Assembly: GCA_029204225.1 (NCBI GenBank)
Contig: CM055094.1
Span: forward strand, 23,582,541 to 23,646,540
Length of the DNA stretch: 64,000 nucleotides
Direction of reading: 5' to 3'
From: Diphasiastrum complanatum
Taxonomy: Eukaryota > Streptophyta > Lycopodiopsida > Lycopodiales > Lycopodiaceae
A program made the position numbers and the translations under genes. Numbering within the stretch: position 1 is the stretch's first letter; each line of letters begins with the position of its first letter. Below, piece after piece: positions 22,641 to 35,612 of the stretch. The notes beneath the pieces were generated by a model. That model worked only from the letters and a program-made list of their open reading frames with translations. It searched no databases and was not told the DNA's origin.

Positions 22641-23335
22641 GTTCTGATACCATGTAAAAATTATAGCAAATAAGGATCCTAAAACACTTGAAATGATGAG
22701 GGAAACAATAAATTATGATTCCATAAAGTTGGCACAAGTTGCACCATCAAAATCCATCAATAATCTATGCTTGAACCTCACTAGATGGCCCAAATCCTTG
22801 AAGAAGCCTTCACACGTGTGAAAGTACGACATCCCACAGTCTGAGCACTATACACCAGACCCACATTCAATCCTATAATCATTAGGTATCACAAGAACTC
22901 AAACAATTATGAACATAGAGAGCAATTGCACCAATACGAGAGAAAAATCATGAAATTGCTTGATTGCTTTTGGTGAGAGATCATCACCTATATATACATG
23001 ATCCATCACGGTTTTGGGCAGGTATGAGTAGCCCTAAACCTATCCCTAATGCTAATTTTGGTGGATCTTTCATCCCTACCAAGTTAGGGTTGGAATCTTG
23101 GAGATCCCTCAACAATGTAAAAATTATCAAAAATAGCTCCTAATTTTTCTCTCTTGTATCTAAGCATGATTTGGGCTATTCCAAAGGTTCTATCACTTAG
23201 GTCAACTTGAGAACATCCTTATAAATGGAATCCTATGCTATTTGGCACATGTGACAAGCCACATCATGACCATCTAACTATTTACAAGTCATATGACCAA
23301 AACTAGTCAAGCTAGAATTGTGAAATTTTTAACCA
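22641..23335 (-). repeat. 5' LTR (about 680 bp) with primer-binding site
   Basis: On the minus strand the LTR runs from about 23,335 (TGGTTAAAAATT, where the first bases have changed from TGTTAAAAATT) to about 22,655. It is followed by TGGTATCAGAACC, a near-match to the initiator tRNA-Met site. Confidence 0.8.
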
Positions 23336-23340
23336 CTTTT

Positions 23341-25844
23341 AATGTGGTGTGCTTTTGGTGACCGTGATTAAGCGCATCCCGATTACATTCAAGTCTTGTA
23401 GTCTGCAAGTCCAAGGTTGCTTCATGGCATTATGGCCCTACCCTTAAATCTTCAAGATATTGCCCCTTTTCCCTTTAACTTATGAAGATCTTGTCCTTAG
23501 GCCTCCCTGAGATAAGGTCATTGCCGTAAAAAATTAGGGTCATGCCTATAGCCTTTATTCTTAAGGCTAGGCCTTTGCAGTTTCATGATTCTCAATAATT
23601 GTGCTCAACTCTTAACTGATTATATAACTGCATTTAGTGAAAAGGGTTGGCACTTGCACTAGACTTTAGAATATGTCCCTAGGGTACTCAATCGATCAGT
23701 GTGTAGTAATTGAATTGGGATCAACATACATCAACTAGTAAGGAGACATTATATCATAATTATTTTCGTGCAATGTGGGGGTGCCAGTTATACGCACCGC
23801 TTTGTTTGATAAGCCGTGATATTTTCACCAACCGTCAGGTCTAGTATTTCGCTAGACAATACCGATGGCGGGTGTGACTAGTGCGACGCTTTAACCAAGG
23901 TGGTGTTTTTCAACCACGGATGGTGGACGACTTGCTCTGGTGTTTCACAGAGGTCGGGTCCAGTTGACACGCTTCATCAATGATGTAAATAAAACACTTC
24001 TGAACTTTGACGGTTTATTGGGATTTAAACTAGCAGTTCTATCTTAGACAAGCATAGAGTAAAACACAATCACCTTTACAAAAACCATATCCATATAATT
24101 GCTTCCAAACCATGCTAATAAACCTTGGTTACAAGCGTTCTTGCTTTCACTCAACGTCGATAACCGAAAATCAATCCTTCCCTTAATTAACCCCACAACA
24201 TATGACATTCATTACTATAATTCTCAACTGAACTCTTGGTTCATGCTTAAAAACCCAATTCACTACCAAAACTTACAAGTTGTCACTAATGTAAATGAGT
24301 ACAACTGAAAATTGCAACCATCAGCAACACTTAAATTTGTAGAACCTTGGTTTTAAAAAAAAACTTGACGTAATTAGTCCCTCAACAAGCTTACTTCCTT
24401 AGACCATTCATAACAACCTCTTTCAATGCGTAAAACCCTATCTTCCACATCTCACATCCCATTCCAATTTAAGTTAAGAGCTTACAAGCAGAACTTCAAG
24501 AAACAGAAGTGACTAGAAAGAGAGTTCAAGTCAAAAACTCATCTCAATGTGCAATTAGGTACCCGGATTGCATGAAAACCTAGTCATGAATGCTTCAACT
24601 GGTCCTACATCGATTCCCGCTTTCTTTGCCTTCACACATTGCTTGATAAGTAACGAGATCAGAGAATTAGCCACTAGAAAAACCCTGGCACAGGTTACTA
24701 TGGGAAGAATTATGTCACTGCAGATAGAGAGTAGGATTTACAGAGGACAGAGAGGCATATCCAGCTCTAATGTGGGGTGGCAGGTCGCTCAAGCCAGAGA
24801 ATGGGTAAACAGGCCATAGCAGGTCTGATTCAAGCTGCAACCACCCGCAACAGGTACAAAAAGGCCTCAATCTATGATTTTTGTCCGTATGCAGTGATCA
24901 AAGGCTGCAACAGGTCTAGTTCAAGCTTCAGATAGCTCGGACAGACCGCAAACAACTAGTATACCCGCAAGTAGGGTATACTGGCCACAGGTGGAGCAAA
25001 CAGGTTGCAGTAGGTCGTGCAGGTCTGGTTTTTTCCTCCAAAATTTGGTTCTTTGCCTGGACAAGTTGGTGAGGCAGCAAATCAGACTGCTATTGCACTG
25101 GTATATCTACTTTTTTGACTGACAACAACTCACTGAAGGCGTAGGCAGAGCTGTAGGTTGCAGGCAAGACCGAGAAGATTCCAACCTTGATTGATACTAT
25201 GATAGTAGGGCTTGGGGATTTCACATTCAGAATGGGCTCAAGCAATCTCTCACAAACACATGATCTTGGAACAAATCAACCCTCATTTGTTTCTTAGTCA
25301 TTCAATGCAAACGAAGGTGTACCACGACTACTACCAACAAGCAATTACCTTGCCAACAATGTGCTCATAGTAATGACCTCAACCAACAATCATCATTCAA
25401 CTAACACATGACAAGACACTCATACCACAAAGACACAGCTCCAACCAATGACCTCTTCCTTCACACACATCCTAGCAAGGATTGAAACAGAGGTAGACAT
25501 ACTCACATGCATATTCAACCCAATGTGGTATGGAAAACTAACAAGCCAAACAACACAAACATAAGAGTAAGCACGCATGATGAGAGTTGCTTCCATCACT
25601 TACAAAGTGTAAGCATACCAATCATCAGGCATTCAAGCAACAAGTACCCATCGTTTTACAAAGTCACTACTCTTCAATTATGAGTTACAAAAATAGCATC
25701 CAACCAAAACAAGAATCATTTATCGAACAATCACTCTACAAATGCTACCTAGACAAGGTAACAAACAAGCATAAGGGCTTTGGCAAGCACTTCTCAATGA
25801 AGCATCCAACCACAATGAGTGAATATCCTCACTCCACTCTCAAT
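23341..25844. other. Long stretch without a supported gene
   Basis: No domain-bearing frame occurs. A locally GC-richer patch at 23,770-23,960 and another at 24,590-25,100 rich in GCAACAGG/GCAGGT phrases look like decayed repeats. The right part (25,200-25,844) leads without a visible border into the LTR-G repeat, so some of it may belong to a long gypsy LTR. Confidence 0.4.
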
Positions 25845-26236
25845 CAAGCATTTGTTACAACCCTAACAATCTCATCCACACCATTACAAAGCTACAAACA
25901 TCACTCCTTATTCAGTGAGGTGTTACTAACATCATACAACTAACTACAAATTGGAACTAACCTCAAGCATCCATTCAAACACTAGCATTGAGCAACAAGC
26001 ATTCACAATAACAAAGGGGAACTAACCAACATTCTCTCTCAAACAAACAAGCTCTCCACATTCAACTCCCAAATGTACCAACTCCTAAAAATACTAACAT
26101 TTGAAGTACAAGGAGTTGGCTCCTTTTTATAGAAAAATCCAATGGATCCCCTTCACAATGTCATCTTGCCATTCTTCATGCCCTTCAAGCCCTCTTTGCC
26201 ATTTGTCCCCAACCCATTTGATAGTACACCTAATGA
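25845..26236 (-). repeat. LTR-G copy 1, gypsy LTR fragment
   Basis: This is nearly identical to 38,785-39,186 in the same orientation. On the minus strand it carries TATAAAAAGG (near 26,130), which fits an LTR core promoter. The minus-strand gypsy gag next to the second copy supports assignment to a gypsy family. Confidence 0.65.
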
Positions 26237-26336
26237 GTAATTAGTGACTGTTCCCTGAGCTCTCTCACTGACTATAATTTATTACCTAAAGCCTGTTGCG
26301 TAACTAGTATGTCGTAACACCAATGTTATTGTTATA

Positions 26337-26516
26337 GGTGCGGCAACCGGCACCTGTAGCCGGCGCTAGCTCTGCAGCAGCATCCATTCCACCTTCTTCT
26401 TCTGGAGAGACTCCTGCAGTGCCAGTTGGTGGGGCCGGCAGTAGTGCTATTGGTAGCACTGTTAGGGGACGGGGTCGAGGACATGTGAGAAGCAGGGATG
26501 TTTTTGTGTCATTGTG
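26337..26516 (+). pseudogene. Gag C-terminal fragment, Gly/Arg-rich
   Basis: The frame reads RQPAPVAGASSAAASIPPSS and later GGAGSSAIGSTVRGRGRGHV before TGA at about 26,515. Ala/Pro/Ser-rich text ending in RGRGRG resembles the linker near the nucleocapsid of gypsy gag proteins. No zinc knuckle remains. Confidence 0.4.
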
Positions 26517-26885
26517 ACACGCACATCAATGACACGATGTTAGACACAACACTGTTGACTTGCATCCATATAATCCTATCTCCAATCCTGAGATTTGCAT
26601 TTGCATATCCCTCCATGCATGGGTCCGAAAGTGGGCATTGCCTTACATCTTATGGAACTGGGAACATTTGCCATTTAGGTCACAGGTGGATTTTTGCAGG
26701 TATGAAGACACCAAATTGTTCAAAGATGTTGCAGCTAAATCCAATTCGGTTGCAGATGGATCCTAAGGGCTATGGCCTTTAGGTAGGAAGCCGTTGAAGA
26801 CATCCCACCAATTCATTGTGCCTAGCAAGGGTGCTGAGCCCACTAAACTTGATCCACCACCAGGAGTTGGTTTGCAAAACAAGAG
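26517..26885. other. Unassigned segment next to repeat F
   Basis: Two overlapping plus-strand frames of 68-94 codons (26,498-26,782) are open but show no recognised motif. This may be transposon-derived. Confidence 0.3.
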
Positions 26886-27880
26886 ACTATGGGTCCGCCG
26901 TATGGGGACCATACTACCCAGTGGTAGTCGCCAATGTTAGCCGATATTTCCGCATGGAAAATCGGACTAATATTGAAGTTTAAATTTGCAAAACTGGAAA
27001 AACCGGAGGTAAAACTCGATTATTCGAGAAAAATTGGCACAAATTTGCCTTAGAACTGGGTCGCCCCTAAAGTGGCTAGACACAATTCAAAAGTAAGAAA
27101 TTTACTTTTCAGAAAAGTATCAAAAATATTTTGTAAGACAGAGCCAAGAGTGCTGGTCCACCTAAAACTAGGTCCCAGCCCGCCGCCCTAAATGAGGCTA
27201 GAGCAAATTTTGCGGCCTTAGAAATGGCTGCTAAATATTTTATGGCTTTTCAAAAAATGGCTAGTTGTAAAAAAATAACCAGTATGACCATGCTAAAATC
27301 TCACCATGTATTGAGTCCATTTTTTACTGAAATATGATCACTCACTGTATTTTTCAGGGAAACCGTGTTGTCGTGGGAGCCCTAGTCATGAATGCCGAAA
27401 AAGTCAACCACAGAAGAAAAAATCGAGAAAGAAAGATTTTGGGTAAAATCATGACCATAAAATATGGATTTAGTGTCAAGGAATCACGAAAACCCTAACG
27501 GCAAAGTTTGGGCAATTTATGGGCAATTAACGAAATGTGCGGGCCAAGTAGTTACCCAACATACCAAAAAACCCAGACAAATGAGCAGTAGGTGCATGAC
27601 CCTTGAAAAAACGAAGAAATGCCAAAAACAAAGGTACCCAAAGAAAAAAGAAGTCCGCCTATTAAAAATAGGGGTTGAAAAAGGGCCTCACCCAAAATTT
27701 GGATAATAAATGCCAAACCACCTTGGAGGCTAAAAAATTTGGGAGGTACACCCACTAGCCATTGACATTTTGGGCTTCTAGGGTGTACAAAAGGGGAAAC
27801 TTGAATGGCCTCCCTAGCCTTTGACAAAAATGGCATCTTGTCTAGTTTTGGAAGAGAGCCTCGAATGCACCACTCCCCCA
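26886..27880 (-). repeat. Repeat F copy 1 (gypsy-associated, LTR-like)
   Basis: The reverse complement matches 39,190-40,078, and the last part matches 35,000-35,612. Shared marks are TTCATGACTAGG, GATTTTAGCACGG, TCTAGCCAC and ATATCGGCTAACAT. Its left edge, GGGTCCGCCGTATGG, is the exact reverse of the right edge of copy 2 at 35,612. The length suggests an LTR or a short non-autonomous element. Open frames through it are artefacts. Confidence 0.7.
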
Positions 27881-27885
27881 GACCG

Positions 27886-28745
27886 TTCCAGTATGGCCCC
27901 AACTTTTGAGGCATCAGTTCATCTTTAGCATCGTAGAACAACACTAGCTGCCCATGGGTGAATTGGTAGTGCGAATAATTTTTGTCATGTATTTCTTTCA
28001 TGTGCCTCTTGTGGGTTTCTTGGTGATTCAAGGCAGCTAGTCGGTGCTCGTCTAGGTCTTGTAAAGTGTCCAGTCGGTGCTGTATTGATTCTTTCTCGCC
28101 TAGGTCGTGCTTCATGGCAAATTGCAAGGATGGGAGCTCTATTTCTATTGGCAGTACACATTCTTGCCCATACACTGGAAAAAAGGGCGTGTGGTTGGTA
28201 CTGGTCTTATAGGTGGCATTATATGCCCACAATGCCGAATACACTTTTTTATCCCAATTCCTCTGTCGGTCTGATACGGTTTTCCTTAGAATACCTACCA
28301 GTTGTTTGTAAGTGCTCTCAGCCTGTGACCGTTGGCTTGCGGGTGGTAGGGTGTGCTCTTTCAATGCTTGATCGGTCAAGGCTTTGATAGTTTTGTTTAA
28401 GAAATGGGTACCTCTGTCAGAGATGAGTTCTCTGGGTGTACCGAACCGGCCTATCATCTGTTCTAGCAAGAACCAGACGGTTTCTTTTGCATTGTCCTGG
28501 GCCACAGCCCATGCCTCAGCCCACTTTGTAAAGTAGTCAGTGGCCACTATAATATAATGTTTTCTTCCAGATGAAGCTGGGTGTATTGGGCCAACAAAGT
28601 TGATGCCCCATTTTTCAAATGGGAGACAGGCTTGCATTGGGACTAACGATCGCACCCTGCTATCTGTCTTGTCAACTCTTGACAGGTGTCACAGTTCCGG
28701 GCATGTAAATGGGCATCTTGGAATAATATAGGCCACCAATAACCC
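27886..28745 (-). pseudogene. Ty3/gypsy integrase fragment
   Basis: On the minus strand the frame includes the zinc-binding His/Cys part (HLHARNCDTCQELTRQ, about 28,705-28,658) followed by a TAG. The open core then runs PFEKWGINFVGPI, ATDYFTKWAEAW (first Asp), LISDRGTHF (second Asp) and the QRSQAESTYKQL position of the catalytic Glu. Here the usual NGQAE is changed to RSQAE. The frame runs on to KLGPYWNGLG, where it enters repeat F. The RT-RNase H domains that should precede it lie on the other strand. Confidence 0.85.
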
Positions 28746-28749
28746 GCCA

Positions 28750-30123
28750 GCAAAGTAGGTGCCCACCTAAGCCCCGAAGACAAGAAAACCTATGAGGACT
28801 TGTGCAAGAAATATCAGCATATATTTGCTTGGAATTATTCAAATTTGAAAGAAATACCTCCAGAATTAGTGAAGCATACTATACCCCTTAAACCTGATGC
28901 TAAACCCATTAGGCAGAAACAATGAAGATTGCCATTTCACATAAAAGAAGGAGTATTGAAGGAATTAGAACGATTGAAAGGAGCTGGATTAATTTTTCAT
29001 GTGGACAATATTGAATGGTGTTCACCAATAGTCCCACGACCAAAAAAGAATTCTACACAAATTCGAGTCTGTGTCGACAATAAGCAACTGAACAAGCACA
29101 CGAGAAAGGACTATTATCCGCTACCTTTTATAGACCAAGTGCTAGAAGAATTGGCAGGGAGGGAAATCTACTCTTTCATGGTCTATTTTGCTAGATATAA
29201 CCAACTAGCCATTGCCAAAGAAGATAAGCTTAAAACCACTTTCACTACCACCTTTGGAATTTTCGCCTATCACGTTATGCCCTTCGGTTTATCAAACGCT
29301 CTATATACATACCAAAGGTTTATGAATGAAAACTTTGAAGATATCTTGGATAGAAACTTGAAAATCTGTATGGATGATTTATGTGGAGCATCTTCTATTA
29401 AAGAACACTTGGCAATACTTGAAAAATGTTTTCAAAAGTGTGCTACTACTTGTATAGCTTTGTATGCCAACAAGTGTATATTTGGAGTACCCTATGGTGT
29501 ATTATTAGGACATGTCATTAGCCGCTATGGTGTGTGTAGCCACTGATCCAGAAAAAATTGCGATGCTTTTAGCCATTATGACACCCTCCACTATGACCCA
29601 ATTAAATCTTTCTTAGGAGGGACATGCTATTATAGAAACTACGTAATAGCCTATGCCTCAATAACCTACCTTATGACTGGGCTATTGAAAGAGGAATCTG
29701 AGTGGAATTGGAATGAGGAATGTGAACAATCTTTTTGAAACCTGAAAGAAGCTTTAGCAAAAGCTCCTATACTAAAACCACCAATTTATGGTCCCAAATT
29801 TTACGTGTTCACTAGTACTATAGACACATGTATCAACTGTTGTCTAGCTCAAATATGGGATAAAGTGTATCATCCAATCACCTTCACTGGTCAAAAATTG
29901 AATGCAGCAGAACTCAAGTATACAAAAGCTGAGAAGATCTGTCTAGGGATCTCATATGCTGCTACTAAATTTAGGCACTATCTTCTACACAGGAAAGTAA
30001 CGTTTTTTACAAAGAGCGAAGCAGTGACACTAATGATGAACAAGTTGGAACCACCTGGTCGTTTAATGAAGTGGATCTATCATTGCAAGAATTTGACTAT
30101 GAATTACAAAGCAAGCCACCGCT
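28750..30123 (+). pseudogene. Ty3/gypsy reverse transcriptase and RNase H, broken
   Basis: From 28,780 a decayed leader to RT (KKYQHIFAWNYSNLKEIPP) runs to a TGA at 28,923. It then gives VLKELERLKGAGLIF, CSPIVPRPKK, VCVDNKQLNKHT, HVMPFGLSNALYTYQRFM and ICMDDLCGAS. The catalytic YxDD box has become CMDD and the frame stops at 29,546. RNase H pieces follow: FVFTSTIDTCINCCLAQIW (about 29,803) and HPITFTGQKLNAAELKYTKAEK, ending at 30,123. At least two stops separate the blocks. Confidence 0.88.
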
Positions 30124-31097
30124 AACATCGCTTTGGAGGAACTAGAGACATCTTGAAGACTGGAAAACTCTCAAGAGATGTGATGTAGTTATCCTTTTAC
30201 ATAAGCGCGTTGAAAAAAAAAACATAAGAAATTCCAAAAATATCTCCTTTCTGTATGAAATTGATGCGTACGGCCTAATCATGAAAACACCTACTACGAA
30301 AGAACACCTGCATATAAGAAAACGGGTGTAAAATTGTCAAGTGTCCAGTCAGATGAGAATTCAACAACAATGCATAATCATCACATTATATAAATGCCAA
30401 ACCATAGATGATGGAACACCTTGTGGACATCGATATGGAAAAGACACGAAACAGTGATCAACCCGACCAGTGCCATAAACAACTGACAAGATTCATACTA
30501 AAAGAAAGACAAAAGACTGACCTGGAAATCTAGAGCTTGAGAGATGAATTAAAGAAGCAGAAAACCCTCCGAATCAGAGCTACTAATGAGCTGAGCAGTC
30601 GCAATAAGAAGCGAGACTCTTGGAAATAGAAGTACACTTAACTCAAGGAGACTAGTGACAAAAGACATATAAGCCATAGGGAGGAGTACAGAAGACAAGA
30701 AAAAATCATAGCCAACACTAAAGTGGAACTAGCTGCAACCAAATCTACCGCAGCTACACTAGCTAGGCAGTTATATGAGTATCAGAAAAAAGAGACAACA
30801 AAAGGGCCAGTCAGACCTTAGAGTTCCCATGACCCTCTACCCGCTTATCCAGTGCACCGAAAGGAGATTCTATCAGACAGCCTGTTCTACAAGAATTTCG
30901 ACGCCTATTGTTTGTATCTACCTCCCATGGAATTTACACTAGACGATCAGGTCTTTGAGCTGCGACCATCCACTAGTTCTCAGTTCAGATTCACATGGCC
31001 ACTCATCCCAGGTAACTTTGAAAACTACAAGGACTCATGTGAAAGTTTATGTAGATTCTCAGTTGTTGCCGCGCACCACAAAGATGACATTCATAGG
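30124..31097 (+). pseudogene. Decayed reading frame with coiled-coil-like stretch
   Basis: Between about 30,520 and 30,820 the plus strand gives charged helical text (LRDELKKQKTLRIRATNEL, then VELAATKSTAATLARQLYEY) broken by stops. From 30,852 an open frame of 95 codons includes FDAYCLYLPPMEFTLDDQVF. I do not recognise the protein. It is adjacent to gypsy pol and may be an extra frame of that element. Confidence 0.35.
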
Positions 31098-31517
31098 TGT
31101 GCAGATGAAGAAAGTACAAAGTGGATATGCTGTCTGTAGGAGATCGTGGGTGGCTGTAGTCGTTGTCAAAACTGATTGCACAGTTGCATGGGATGAGCGT
31201 GAGAAGGCCGCGACGTCAGCTTGCGCTAAAACAACCATTGGTGAAGATGCAAAAAATGCGACACTCTGACAAAATGCCTTAGGACTGATTTACAGGGTGC
31301 CTAAACTTTTCTAGGGCACTTTCGACATTTTGTAAGGCAATGTCATCTTTTTTGCCTATCACAAATCACGTACATAGTGTCGCGTTTTTCGCCTTTTTTT
31401 CGCCTGTGAGAATTTACATGTAAATATGCAAACTACGCGACAACGTGAGTAAATATGCAACATGAATGGAGGCAGATTAAAATGGGATTTAGGAGAATAG
31501 AGGAAATAAATCCAACA
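31098..31517 (-). repeat. LTR-B, 3' LTR of the minus-strand copia element (partial)
   Basis: On the minus strand it starts TGTTGGATTTATTTCC after a G-rich polypurine tract (31,510-31,525). It matches 36,196-36,560 (plus strand) closely for about 360 bp. Its far end (31,098-31,153) matches 34,694-34,750, a remnant of the 5' LTR. Confidence 0.8.
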
Positions 31518-33657
31518 CCCCCCCTTAATCTGAATCCGAGAGTGCCTTGATCTTCAGACTGAGCAATGCACAAAATTTGTTGTGTGCATTAACACTTAAT
31601 GCTTTCGTAAAAATATCTGCCCACTGAGCTGATGAAGATTGTCGTTGCTGACATCTCCATAGCAGATGCACTGGTCCATGGTAGCTCGAATATATCTCAT
31701 GACTCTTATGAGAGCCTTCCAATGGGTAATGCCAGGATTAGCCATGTATTGGCTGAGTGAGCTTACTGCAAAAGAAATATCCAGTCTTGTACAGACCATT
31801 ACGTACATGAGAAATCCAAGTATCGATCACTAAGGATACTCTCTCCGGCTAAGCCACTAGACTGAGGACTGTAAGGAGTGATGAATTGCTGCTCAATGCC
31901 TTGGCTTTGGTAGTACTCCTTAAACTCGATAGAGATATATTTTCCACCATTGTTTGACCTGAGGGCCTTGATAGACCTTTCAGTCTCCTTTTCTGCACGC
32001 TCCTTGAAGATTTTGAAGTAGTTGAAGGCTTCTGATTTTTTCTTTATAAAATACACCATGGTCCTTCTGGAAAATTCATCAATAAAGGTTATGAAATACT
32101 TGGCATCCTTCAACGAAGGATTTTTCATCGGGCCACAAATGTTTGAATGTACAACATCTAGCAATCCTCTAGCAATATGATAATGGCTTGATCTAAATGG
32201 TTTCCTAGTCTGTTTACCAATTAGACAGTCTTGACAGATAGGTAACTTAACTTTTTCATGAGGATAGTTGAGATCAAGAACAATAGATTGTCTAGACATT
32301 TGTTGTACAGCAGCATGATTCAAATGACCAAGTCTATAATGCCAAAGTAAACTTTTATTTCAATGAATAGAAGTACTGAGTGTCTAACTAGAGGCAGAAA
32401 AGCAATGACTTAACTAATACAAGTATCCATGCCTTTTTCCGAGTGCTAGGATTTTGCCTGTCCTATCAACTACTTTGCATTGATCACATTCAAATTCTAC
32501 TCTATGTCCTAGGTCTGTGATTCTGCTTACAAAGAGCAAATTCATAGATAAATTTGGTACATACATGACTTTAGAGAGTAGCTTAGATTGATTATTTGCA
32601 AAGCTTAATCTTACAGTGCCTTCACCTTTAATAGCTTGTGTGCTATTGTCACCAAGGTGAACATACTTTTGGGTACTGTAAGGTGTATAGGACTCGAAAG
32701 AGCCAATAAGGCTAGTCATGTGCTGAGTGGCTCCAGAATCCAGGAACCAAGAACTGTCTCCAGATGCTCCTTGATGGCTGGTCATGAAGGCATCATGATC
32801 CGCTTCTTGAATAGGTTGTGAAGCTTCTACAACTGCATTTGTCACTTGATTCGACGGCCCCTTGCTGTTGTTCTTTGATTGTAGTATCCGGCAGTCTTGA
32901 ATTTCGTGGTTGTTTCGCTTGCAGTATCTGCGGAACAGCTTCTTCTTTGTCTGTAGATTCGACTGTTCTTTGTGTTGAGCTGGTTTCTGGTCTGGCTTTG
33001 ATTGCTTCAGGCCTTCTTCTTCTTCTGCTTAGTCATGCTCTTGTTGGTGTATAAGGTGTGAGAATCAGTTGAGGAACTTGTTGTTTTGTTCCTTTGCGTG
33101 TCTTCCTACAACAACATAGTAATGACTCTCGAAAGAGTCAGTTCTGGATGAGTCGTGATGATCATCACTTAGCTGTCGTATGAGCTTGGCAAGCTTGTAA
33201 GCAGTTGCATTACTGCGTCTTGATCATCTATGACAGATCCGATAGCGGCCATTTGCCTTAGCAGGTTCGTGAACTGATTAATGTGATTCTGCAGAGAATC
33301 ATCATTCGCCATCTTGAGGGAGTAGAATTTCTTCCTGAGATGTAGTTTGGAAGCTATATCTCGCACTTCGTATAGTGTGCTCAAGATGTCCTAGACTTCT
33401 TTTGATGTCTGAGCCTCGGATACATGGCCGATCTGAGTATCCGTGATGTTGAGGATGATCAGCACGAAAGCTTTCCCATCCTTTAGCTTCCATCTGGCGA
33501 TTGATGCGTCATCTGCTTCGGGTTTTCCTTCTGCACCTGTAACAATGTCATACAATTCTTTAGCCATTAGTACAGTTTTCATCTTAAATTTCCACATATG
33601 GTAATTGGCTCCATCAAGCTTGTCCATAATGGGACTGGCCTTCCCTTGGGAATCCAT
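31518..33657 (-). pseudogene. Ty1/copia gag-pol with reverse transcriptase deleted
   Basis: In minus-strand order there is gag from ATG 33,657 (MDKLDGANYHMWKFKMK), broken by a stop at about 33,391, and further gag down to 33,169. A CCHC knuckle follows (CRYCKRNNHEIQDC, near 32,930). Protease follows with WFLDSGATQHM (32,758-32,726), and integrase with CQDCLIGKQTRKPF and ITPYSPQSSGLAGE at about 31,860. The frame then jumps to the segment after RT (MYVMVCTRLDISFAVSSLSQYM, about 31,810-31,740) and the element end (WADIFTKALSV). The YVDD core and most of RNase H are missing. Confidence 0.88.
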
Positions 33658-33799
33658 GTGGAAGAATTAGTCTAAGTGATAGGAAAAACTATCAGTGACT
33701 TAAGTATGAAAATCTAGTACAGAATCACAAAAAAAAAAACAATTACTCTATCGGCTAGTAGAGTCTTGTACTGTAGAAGCTTATCAGGCTACGAAAATT

Positions 33800-33811
33800 G
33801 CTCTGATACCA
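33800..33811 (-). other. Primer-binding site, initiator tRNA-Met type
   Basis: The minus strand reads TGGTATCAGAGC, a perfect 12-base match to the plant initiator tRNA-Met complement. It lies between gag (ATG at 33,657) and the GA/CT-bearing LTR. Confidence 0.85.
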
Positions 33812-34750
<939 letters not shown>

Positions 34751-35612
34751 GGCTCTCCCTTAGATTGCCTTTTGCCAAAATAGTATGTGCTTAGGGCAAG
34801 GAACCTTTTTGCCTTATCATTGTTAACCAACCTAGTAGCTACTAGTCAACCTCTATGGGTGTAGCTGGCCCATCATTTTTCTTTGCGTCGTTTTTTCTAG
34901 ATTTGCCGATTTTTTTTAAGATGTCGACTTCTCCATATGTTCGTATTGCTTGGCCCATTGGTCTGTCCAGTGCTCAAAATTATCTTGACTTTGTCGTTAG
35001 GATTTCCACGGTATTCTGGCCCTGGTACAATATTTTTTTGGTGATGAAATTTTCACTATATTTTTTCTTTGCCGGTTCTTTTCTTGAAACTGGCTTTTGC
35101 AACATTCATGACTAGGGCTCTTCTGACAAATCGGTTTCTTTGCAAATACACTAGGTAAACATATATTAGTAAAACAACTCTGTACATGGCAAAATTTTAG
35201 CACGGCTATGTCAGCTATTTTTAGAACTGGCTAAGAAACCACAAAACATTTTTACAGGCCATTTCTAAGCCCGCAAACTTTTTCTCTAGCCTCATTAAGA
35301 GCGGGCTGGGACCCGTTTCTAAGTGGACCGGCACTTTTCACTCGGTTTTACATATATCAAATATTTTTTATGGTCCTTGAGACTGTCACAAAACTACTTA
35401 ACATGTCTAGCCACCTTAGGGGTAGGCTGGGACCCTTTTACAGAGGCAACTATATGCCGATTTTTTGCTAGTAATTGGGTTTTACATGCCGGTTTTTTGC
35501 AGTTTTGAAAAAAGAAAGCCCAATATTAGTCTGATTTTCCGTGCGAAAATATCGGCTAACATGGCGATGACCACTGGTGGGTAGTATGGTCCCCATACGG
35601 CGGACCCAAAAT
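34751..35612 (+). repeat. Repeat F copy 2
   Basis: It is similar to copies at 26,886-27,880 (minus) and 39,190-40,078 (plus) but more diverged. Shared blocks are CATTCATGACTAGG, ATTTTAGCACGG, TCTAGCCTCATTAAG/TTTAGG, AAATATCGGCTAACAT and the terminal ACTACC-related block ending CGGCGGACCC. Confidence 0.6.

Larger units (their letters stand above)
20003..23335 (-). mobile_element. Ty1/copia element with an internal inversion
   Basis: Read on the plus strand: reversed LTR 3' half (20,003-20,331), forward gag-pol remnant (20,332-21,567), forward LTR 5' half (21,568-21,921), reversed leader (21,922-22,640), reversed primer-binding site (about 22,641-22,654) and a full reversed LTR (about 22,655-23,335). 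Flipping 20,332-21,921 restores a conventional minus-strand element in the order LTR, leader, gag-pol, LTR. The break falls at matching LTR positions (GGTGAGAG on one side, ATCACC on the other) with only about 3 bp unaccounted for. CTTTT flanks both ends. The protein-coding part is heavily deleted. Confidence 0.8.
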
